Assembly: GCA_011065065.1 (NCBI GenBank)
Contig: JAAKFL010000014.1
Location: forward strand, 1-19,888
Source: Chlamydiota bacterium
GTDB taxonomy: Bacteria; Chlamydiota; Chlamydiia; Chlamydiales; SLFE01
DNA length: 19,888 nt
Direction: 5' to 3'
Below the pieces are notes generated by a model, which saw only the letters and a list, made by a program, of their open reading frames with translations, searched no databases and had not been told where the DNA came from. Positions 14,687-19,888 of the stretch are shown one piece after another. Every line of letters begins with the position of its first letter. Position 1 is the first letter of the stretch. Both the position numbers and the translations under genes were made by a program.

Positions 14687-15397
14687 CCTCTCTTCTTCGC
14701 TTATCTTCGCGGTCAAATCTTGAAAGCACAGTTCATCAAACCCAATCCACCCCTTCCGCCCCAAAATCCGCTCAGCTGCGATGACAGCACCCAATGCAAA
14801 ACCTGACCGGTTTTTTGCTTCATGAGTCAAAGTGATGGAGTCCGCAAAAGAATTGAAAATCACAGAATGGGTCCCAGCAATATCCCCACATCGGACACTG
14901 GAAAAATGGAGCTCATTTTCTCCCCTTTTCTGATCAAGATCGAAAACTGCAGACTCTTTTCTGTCGATATGAGAAAGCAGACGCTCCACAATCCATTTAG
15001 CTGTCCCCGAGGGACTATCCACTTTCTCCTTATGATGCATTTCAAAACCCCCGACATCATATTCCTCAAACTGATTCATCAGTTGAGAAGCGTAAGAAAT
15101 CATTTGGAGAAAGAGATGAACTCCTACGGAAAAATTGGGAGAAAACACGCAGCCAATTTGAGCCTGATCCACGATTTCCCGCACGGCATCATAATCTTCC
15201 TCCCAGCCAGTCGTTCCAATCACGAGGGAAGCTCCTGAAGCCACAGCTTTCTTGACATGATCAAGAACGACATCGGGATGTGAAAAGTCAATGCAAACCT
15301 CAGCATCACCAATGTCCACAATTTGATGCCCTCGCTCCAAGGCAATCTTTTCGACAGCCTTTCCCATCTTTCCATATCCCATAAGAGCACACTTCAT
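14657..15397 (-). CDS. dapB: 4-hydroxy-tetrahydrodipicolinate reductase
   Basis: DapB reduces hydroxy-tetrahydrodipicolinate with NAD(P)H in the diaminopimelate/lysine pathway, needed for peptidoglycan-type stem peptides. The nucleotide-binding GYGKMGKAV is at residues 7-15, GTTGW at 61-65, SPNFSVGV at 86-93, and the catalytic/substrate motif EMHHKEKVDSPSGTA at 119-133. GAGG ahead of the ATG supports the start, and the gene follows the preceding one by 24 bases. The normal C-terminus would be near GFDELCF (residue 225). The last 21 residues are extra, and residues 227-236 (DLTAKISEEE) are encoded by an arm of the AACCGCGAAGAT repeat family. The 3' end overlaps the methyltransferase gene by 30 bases on the other strand. 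Confidence 0.95.
   Translation of the reverse strand: MKCALMGYGKMGKAVEKIALERGHQIVDIGDAEVCIDFSHPDVVLDHVKKAVASGASLVIGTTGWEEDYDAVREIVDQAQIGCVFSPNFSVGVHLFLQMISYASQLMNQFEEYDVGGFEMHHKEKVDSPSGTAKWIVERLLSHIDRKESAVFDLDQKRGENELHFSSVRCGDIAGTHSVIFNSFADSITLTHEAKNRSGFALGAVIAAERILGRKGWIGFDELCFQDLTAKISEEERSQKTLLYQD
14691..14718 (-). repeat. Single arm of the AACCGCGAAGAT repeat family inside the 3' end of dapB
   Basis: On the minus strand ATTTGACCGCGAAGATAAGC followed by GAAGAAGA matches the consensus of the other copies (ATTTAACCGCGAAGATCGCG, then GAAGA) with few changes. No second arm is found nearby. It begins just past the stop codon of the methyltransferase gene (14686) and is translated in frame as the DapB tail. 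Confidence 0.7.
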
Positions 15398-15421
15398 ATG
15401 ACTACCTCATTTTAACAACTT

Positions 15422-15841
15422 TTATCGATTTACGAATTCCCCATTCGATAATTCCTCAAAACTTGTCGGCACTCGGATATTTTTTGTATAATCACGATTA
15501 TCAGCACACTTTTGACATTCCAATTTAAAATCTTCTAATCGACTCAAGTAACGAACCCCGGTTACCCCCTCTAAACCATGGCTCCCACCCTCACTTTTTT
15601 GCAAGAGAAAGGTGGAAACATAAGCAATGTTGCGCGCATGTTTCTCAGGGACTTCTATTGTAATGGTTTTTGTTTTCAGATTTCTTGAAAGTTTGATGTC
15701 CTTCGAAAAATCCAACAAAAAACAAAATTCATCTTCACATAAATTATAATCTATGACTTTAACATCCCCATCTGCTGGGATCATGTATTTGAATTCCAAT
15801 TCATAAAATCTTTCATAATCGGGCCTTGATGGTTCCATCAT
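15422..15841 (-). CDS. Small cytoplasmic protein of unknown function with CX4C and CX2C pairs
   Basis: I do not recognise this 139-residue protein. It has no signal peptide or membrane segment, a mixed charged composition and a probable alpha/beta fold. Four cysteines fall in two pairs, Cys35/Cys40 (CEDEFC) and Cys109/Cys112 (CQKC), the usual spacing for a metal site, although disulphides cannot be excluded. AAGGAG lies four bases before the first of two adjacent ATG codons (15841, 15838). The ribosome-binding site and start are inside the 3' end of the PLD gene (29-base overlap), so translation is coupled to it. dapB follows after 24 bases. Context therefore makes it part of the recD2-PLD-dapB transcription unit but does not reveal its role. 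Confidence 0.8.
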   Translation of the reverse strand: MMEPSRPDYERFYELEFKYMIPADGDVKVIDYNLCEDEFCFLLDFSKDIKLSRNLKTKTITIEVPEKHARNIAYVSTFLLQKSEGGSHGLEGVTGVRYLSRLEDFKLECQKCADNRDYTKNIRVPTSFEELSNGEFVNR

Positions 15842-16859
15842 TTTTCTCCTTATTAGACTCTAAAAATATTATTTTCAAAAAATTATTCATAAACCGCTGT
15901 TGTTCAGTGGTTAAAGTCCATAATACCATAAAACAATCATCATTTCTAGTAAAAGCCGATTTGGTCCAATTTGCCGAGCCATTCACTAAGATCTGGTCAT
16001 CGATCATCATCGTTTTTGTGTGGAGGAGTTCCTTCCCTTTGTTAAAATAAAGGGGGACACCAGCCTCACGCAAAGCTTCAATCACCCGTATGCTGGCTCC
16101 ATATCCCGATTGTTTATCAATCACCACCTGAACATCCACTCCCCTCCGATAAGCCTGTATGACCTCCTCTGCAAAATCTAGCCTTGTCCAGGTAAACATC
16201 GCGATTTTCAAAGAATCCTTTGCAGTTCGAATCAGCTGTAGTATTCTTTCGGGACCTTTGGGACCAGTGGGCAAAAACCACAGATCAAGATGCTGGCCAT
16301 TGATGTCAAAAACTTGATGCCCACCAGGCCCATCATTAAAGGGACCCAACTGGGAAATTTTCTGATTCAACCAGTTTGCGATTTCCGATGACCATATCCC
16401 GGTTACCAAATTATCATAATATCTCAATGAGGCGGTTGTCATATTCGAGGTCCCCATCAGTACCAATTCGTCATCCACAATCAGAATTTTTTGGTGAGTG
16501 ATCCCCTCCGGATCCCGTTTTAACTTTTTCACTTTCTTCGATAGCTGATAATCGAGATTTTTCGCCGCTCGCGCATCATACACAACATACACATCGACTC
16601 CCTCTTCCGCTTTCTTATTTAGAGCCTCAATGATAAAACGGTCTCGCATGGTAAATATGATCAGGGTAATCGACTTCTCGGCCTGATCAATAGCAGCACA
16701 ATGGGTTTCCCTAAGATCTTGCCTGGTTTGTGAAGAGTAAAGGACGAAAGGATCGGTTTCTGATGGAAGCTCGACTTCAATCGCCCTCAGAAAACCAAAA
16801 TAACTAGCAAAAAGGGTGACCACAAAAACAGCCAAAAGTCCGAGGGAACGGCGGTTCAT
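15813..16859 (-). CDS. Phospholipase D-like protein with two HKD motifs and N-terminal membrane anchor
   Basis: The protein has two complete HxKx4D catalytic motifs of the PLD superfamily. Numbered from the ATG at 16859 they are His122/Lys124/Asp129 (HQKILIVDD, followed by GTSNMT) and His280/Lys282/Asp287 (HTKTMMIDD, followed by GSANWT). Such proteins cleave phosphodiester bonds in phospholipids or nucleic acids through a phosphohistidine. The N-terminus (MNRRSLGLLAVFVVTLFAS) is a signal peptide or uncleaved anchor, so the catalytic part is outside the inner membrane. The ATG at 16859 overlaps the recD2 stop as ATGA; another ATG three codons earlier (16868) is also possible. Chlamydiae often carry several PLD genes. 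A role in host or bacterial lipid turnover is likely, but a secreted nuclease cannot be excluded. Confidence 0.9.
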   Translation of the reverse strand: MNRRSLGLLAVFVVTLFASYFGFLRAIEVELPSETDPFVLYSSQTRQDLRETHCAAIDQAEKSITLIIFTMRDRFIIEALNKKAEEGVDVYVVYDARAAKNLDYQLSKKVKKLKRDPEGITHQKILIVDDELVLMGTSNMTTASLRYYDNLVTGIWSSEIANWLNQKISQLGPFNDGPGGHQVFDINGQHLDLWFLPTGPKGPERILQLIRTAKDSLKIAMFTWTRLDFAEEVIQAYRRGVDVQVVIDKQSGYGASIRVIEALREAGVPLYFNKGKELLHTKTMMIDDQILVNGSANWTKSAFTRNDDCFMVLWTLTTEQQRFMNNFLKIIFLESNKEKNDGTIKARL

Positions 16860-19039
16860 GAAATCCATCCCATTTGGTCAATGTGACCCGCCAAAGCCTC
16901 TTTCAATGCTGTATACCGCTTCTTCACGTCATCATTTTTCACAGCAATGGCCAAAGCTTTCTTGGTTCCTACTAGAACCACCAGTTTCTTGCCTCGAGTG
17001 ACCCCGGTATACAAAAGATTACGATGAAGGAGCATAAAGTGTTGCGTATGGATCGGAATCACCACACAAGGGAACTCGCTTCCTTGAGATTTATGAATGG
17101 ACACGGCATAGGCCAAAGCCAATTCGTCTAAATCGCAAAAATCGTAGATCACTTCTCGACCATCAATGTTCACTATCACAATCTGATTGACGTTATCAAT
17201 TGATGTGATCCATCCAACATCACCATTATAGACTTCGCGCTGATAATTATTCCGCATCTGCATCACTCTGTCGCCCACCAAATATTTTTGCCCCGCCAGA
17301 AATAAAGGATTGCCTTGAGGGGTCAGTTGCTCTTGCAAAACGAGATTGAGATTGAACGTTCCGATAACCCCTCTTTTCATCGGAGCCAACACTTGGATAT
17401 CTTTCAAGGGATCAAAGCCATACTTTTCTGGCAGTCTTTTGGTGACAAGACCGAGAATACTCTGGAGAACATCTTCTGGCTCCGGCATATCAATAAAAAA
17501 GAAATCACTATTCGCTTCATTTTTGAGATCGGGAAAGTAGCCTCCGTTAATCAAATGAGCACTCGTAACAATCTTAGAACCCTTAGCTTGTCGGAAAATT
17601 TCCTTGAGTGTTGTGACGGTCATCTTCCGCGAACTGATGAGATCATTGAGGACATTCCCCGGACCGACGCTGGGGAGCTGATTGACATCTCCCACAAAAA
17701 TGACCCGAGCGTAATCAGGAAGGGCTTTCAGAAGTTGATTCATCAGAACCGTATCGATCATGCTGGCTTCATCGACAATGATCAAATCACATTCTAACGG
17801 ATTTTTCCGATTCCGCTTGAAGCCTCTGATCCGAAAATTATACTCCAACAAACTGTGAATTGTCGACGCTTTTTTTCCAGTGATTTCGCTCATCCTCTTC
17901 GCCGCTCTTCCGGTGGGAGCCGCCAATACAATGCGATGAGTCAGTTTTTCCGTCACTTTTAAAATGCAGTTTATAATGGTGCTTTTTCCTGTTCCCGGAC
18001 CCCCCGTGATGATGTGACATTTTTCAGAGAAAGCCTTCTTAACAGCAGACGCCTGTTTTTTCGCCAGAGTTATCTTCAACTCCTTTTGCACCCAGTCAAC
18101 CGCTTTGTCAACATCGACATCACGGAGCTGGAACGGAGAAAACTTCAGCCGTTTCAGTTCTTTTGCCACTCCCAATTCAGCCAGAAACAAAGGAGTCAGC
18201 CAAACGAAAAGACGATGACTTTCTTCCTCGGGGATCTGAGCCAAACGAATCCGGTCATCCGCTCTAAGCCCCTCAAGACGGCTTGTCACCAGCTCAGCAT
18301 CCACACCCAAAACCTCTTTTGCCGCTTCGGTGAATTCGTCAACGGGATAACACATATGTCCATCTTGTGAGAGCTCAGACAACACATATTCAATCCCCGC
18401 ATCGACCCGTTTTGGCGAATCCTTTGCAATCCCCATTTTACTCGCCACTTTATCGGCGCTTTTAAAACCGATTCCGAAGATATCCCGTGCCAGATTAAAT
18501 GGATTGTCTTTGATTTTTTCGATGCTTTGATCTCCATAAGTCTTAAAGATCTTCTGCGCAAAAGCGGGACTGATATCTTGGGATTGCAAAAAGATCATCA
18601 CATCCCGAACCACCTTCTGTTCATCCCAACACGATTTAATTTGTTCAATACGTTTCTTCCCGATTCCGGGAATTTCTTGAAGACTCTCAGGATTCTGATC
18701 GATAACATGAAGCGTCTCGATCCCGAATTTTTCGACAATTCGTTCGGCATAAACGGGACCAATCCCTTTTACTAGACCGGAACCCAAGTATTTCTTGATG
18801 CCCAGGATATCGGAGGGAGCTTCGAGTTGGCAATCGGTGACAGAGAACTGACGCCCGTGAACCATATGGTTCTGCCACTCACCCACGCAACGAACCGTTT
18901 CTCCCGGTTGCAGAGAGGTCATGGAGCCTACAATACAGATCAAGTCCTTTTGTTTTGGGGATTTCAGCCAAGCCACGGTGAACCCGTTCTCAGGATTTTG
19001 AAAAGTGATCCGTTCTATGTAGCCAAATAATTCTTGCAT
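16856..19039 (-). CDS. recD2: ATP-dependent DNA helicase RecD2
   Basis: RecD2 is the stand-alone 5'-3' superfamily-1B helicase found in bacteria with or without RecBC. The 727-residue length is close to D. radiodurans RecD2 (715). An N-terminal OB-like region (residues 1-75) is followed by tandem helix-hairpin-helix segments (GIGPVYAERIVEKFG near 92-106, IPGIGKKRIEQI near 123-134). The helicase core has the Q-motif LAKKQASAV (325-333), Walker A GGPGTGKST (346-354), Walker B IIVDEASM (420-427), GDVNQLPSVGPG (450-461) and the C-terminal AVSIHKSQGSEFP. The ATG has no ribosome-binding site and lies 11 bases after a TACAAT box. It overlaps the PLD gene by four bases and heads a four-gene cluster. 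Confidence 0.97.
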   Translation of the reverse strand: MQELFGYIERITFQNPENGFTVAWLKSPKQKDLICIVGSMTSLQPGETVRCVGEWQNHMVHGRQFSVTDCQLEAPSDILGIKKYLGSGLVKGIGPVYAERIVEKFGIETLHVIDQNPESLQEIPGIGKKRIEQIKSCWDEQKVVRDVMIFLQSQDISPAFAQKIFKTYGDQSIEKIKDNPFNLARDIFGIGFKSADKVASKMGIAKDSPKRVDAGIEYVLSELSQDGHMCYPVDEFTEAAKEVLGVDAELVTSRLEGLRADDRIRLAQIPEEESHRLFVWLTPLFLAELGVAKELKRLKFSPFQLRDVDVDKAVDWVQKELKITLAKKQASAVKKAFSEKCHIITGGPGTGKSTIINCILKVTEKLTHRIVLAAPTGRAAKRMSEITGKKASTIHSLLEYNFRIRGFKRNRKNPLECDLIIVDEASMIDTVLMNQLLKALPDYARVIFVGDVNQLPSVGPGNVLNDLISSRKMTVTTLKEIFRQAKGSKIVTSAHLINGGYFPDLKNEANSDFFFIDMPEPEDVLQSILGLVTKRLPEKYGFDPLKDIQVLAPMKRGVIGTFNLNLVLQEQLTPQGNPLFLAGQKYLVGDRVMQMRNNYQREVYNGDVGWITSIDNVNQIVIVNIDGREVIYDFCDLDELALAYAVSIHKSQGSEFPCVVIPIHTQHFMLLHRNLLYTGVTRGKKLVVLVGTKKALAIAVKNDDVKKRYTALKEALAGHIDQMGWIS

Positions 19040-19050
19040 AATTAATAAAT

Positions 19051-19056
19051 ATTGTA
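19051..19056 (-). promoter_or_regulatory. -10 box of the recD2 cluster, close to the start codon
   Basis: TACAAT reads on the minus strand. The first transcribed base would fall near 19044, about five bases before the ATG at 19039, and no Shine-Dalgarno sequence is present. The -35 is not clear. Confidence 0.35.
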
Positions 19057-19084
19057 AGGGCGTGGAGCAAATAGAAGCAATTAG

Positions 19085-19223
19085 TAAATTTAACCGCGAA
19101 GATCGCGAAGGTCGCGAAGATGCGCGAAGAGATCATTTAATCATGGTGATATTAGCTAAGGTTAAAGCTTGTGCACATCTTCGCGCTTCTTCGCGGTCTT
19201 CGCGACCTTCGCGGTTAAATTTA
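19085..19223. repeat. Palindromic element of the AACCGCGAAGAT family between the glycosyltransferase gene and recD2
   Basis: The perfect 17-bp outer arms TAAATTTAACCGCGAAG (19085-19101) and their complement (19207-19223) continue inward for about 30 more bases with a few differences, mostly transitions. Each arm is a run of roughly 9-base units: CGCGAAGAT / CGCGAAGGT / CGCGAAGAT / GCGCGAAGA. The core between the arms (about 19133-19175) is unrelated AT-rich DNA. The outermost TAA of the right arm is the stop codon of the glycosyltransferase. It is the fullest copy of the family in the window. Confidence 0.9.
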
Positions 19224-19888
19224 CCAATCCACTTTGACCCAATCCTCGGGAACGATATCATAATCATCTAAATGCACATTGGTCATCCATTTCGCAGGCG
19301 CCACCACAATCTTCTCAGGATTTTGATTTAAATATGCTGCCCACCACGAAAAACTCGAATTCGAAATGATGTTATGTTTACATAAACGCATTAAAAAGAA
19401 ATCAATCAGATAGTCATTATTTTCAATATAGATGATATTCCGGTTCATTTGTCCAAACGCTAATTTACACCACCAGACTTGATCAGAACAGACCACAAAC
19501 AACGTGTCTTCATCGGGAAACAACGCCATGGCGTTTTCAAAATAATCTTGAGTGCAAAAATGAAAACAGTATCTATTTGGATCCTCCGCAAAATATGTCC
19601 GGGCGTGAACCGCCACTGTTTTCGGATGATTCAAGATTTCTGAATACTTTTGCTTCAATTCATCCAGAATCTCTTCTGAAGGTTGAAACAATTCCACGAT
19701 CTCAGCTTTATGATGCTTAAAATATTTCTCGGATTGAAAAAATCCCATAATTTTCATATCAGAGTAAAAGGGAATGGATAGATAAGGATGAAACGGTTCT
19801 CCATAAACAGCCTTAATTTTCCGCGGAGGCGAATCGGCGTTAATACGAAAAAATACTTTTTCGTAATTGTATTGGATACCAAAACCCG
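19221..19888 (-). CDS. Glycosyltransferase family 11 (fucosyltransferase-like), C-terminal part, cut by window edge
   Basis: The frame is open from the stop at 19221 to the right edge without a stop, so the gene is partial. The ATG at 19757 is internal: upstream codons read AVYGEPFHPYLSIPFYSD into MKIMGFFQSEKYF, which is one continuous domain. GFFQSEKYF, the weak VAVHART (HxR-type) nucleotide-sugar motif, the YIENNDYLIDFFLMRLCKHN segment, and NSSFSWWAAYLN with KIVVAPAKWM are the hallmarks of GT11 alpha-1,2-fucosyltransferase-like enzymes (for example WbsJ/FutC type). The usual HxRxGD is degenerate here (HARTYF), so donor and acceptor are uncertain. It probably works on a surface glycan. The stop codon is supplied by the end of the palindromic repeat. 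Confidence 0.85.
   Translation of the reverse strand, partial: GFGIQYNYEKVFFRINADSPPRKIKAVYGEPFHPYLSIPFYSDMKIMGFFQSEKYFKHHKAEIVELFQPSEEILDELKQKYSEILNHPKTVAVHARTYFAEDPNRYCFHFCTQDYFENAMALFPDEDTLFVVCSDQVWWCKLAFGQMNRNIIYIENNDYLIDFFLMRLCKHNIISNSSFSWWAAYLNQNPEKIVVAPAKWMTNVHLDDYDIVPEDWVKVDW

Noticed and set aside
19085..19223. CRISPR-like array because of repeated CGCGAAGAT units
   Set aside because: The units are about 9 bases, contiguous, without spacers, and arranged as inverted arms; no cas gene is present.
19221..19757. Complete 178-residue protein starting at ATG 19757
   Set aside because: The frame stays open with plausible GT11 sequence to the window edge, so this ATG is internal and the gene is truncated by the window.

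Overview
The window looks like chromosome from an amoeba-associated (non-Chlamydiaceae) member of the Chlamydiae. The basis is gene content and order. smpB lies divergent to dnaN-recF, as I recall for C. trachomatis CT076/CT075/CT074, and trxB lies close to acpS, as CT099/CT100. There is also a eukaryotic-type F-box gene, a membrane-anchored HKD phospholipase D-like protein and two small predicted outer-membrane barrels. No database search was possible, so genus is not assigned. No RNA gene, IS transposase, phage gene or CRISPR array was recognised.

Layout, left to right. (1) 47-5004, minus strand: a PutP-type Na+/proline symporter followed by a 1104-residue helical protein of unknown function. 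(2) 5020-7055: a divergent promoter region with a long nested palindrome, then trxB overlapping by one base a small secreted barrel protein. (3) 7073-7735: an AT-rich F-box gene between perfect 20-bp inverted repeats. (4) 7768-9246, minus: a PIN-TRAM membrane protein (YacL type) and acpS. (5) 9467-10802: a four-helix membrane protein whose 3' end overlaps rlmH tail to tail; rlmH overlaps smpB (minus). (6) 10987-13174, plus: dnaN-recF. (7) 13285-14686: a cysteine-bearing barrel protein (minus) divergent from an MnmM/YtqB-type methyltransferase (plus). (8) 14657-19039, minus: a tight cluster recD2 - PLD - unknown small protein - dapB. (9) 19221-19888, minus: the C-terminal part of a family-11 (fucosyltransferase-like) glycosyltransferase cut by the window edge.

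Most genes are housekeeping: DNA replication and repair (dnaN, recF, recD2), translation quality and tRNA/rRNA modification (smpB, rlmH, mnmM-like), redox (trxB), fatty-acid carrier protein activation (acpS) and lysine/diaminopimelate synthesis (dapB). The host-interaction layer is the F-box protein, the two barrels and possibly the PLD protein and the glycosyltransferase.

The most interesting structure is between and at the ends of genes. At least four families of short, internally repetitive, mostly palindromic elements occupy the intergenic spaces: the AACCGCGAAGAT family (three sites), the CACAGAGAACACTGAG family (around the F-box gene), the CCGCAGATAAACACAGAT / GCAGAGGGGCAAAGACAC composite, and the GATATACAGGAT palindrome. 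Copies of the first family sit exactly at stop codons of recF and the glycosyltransferase, and one arm appears to be translated as the C-terminal tail of DapB. A second pattern is that several genes have a good -10 box only 9-13 bases before the start codon and no Shine-Dalgarno sequence, which suggests leaderless or near-leaderless mRNAs.
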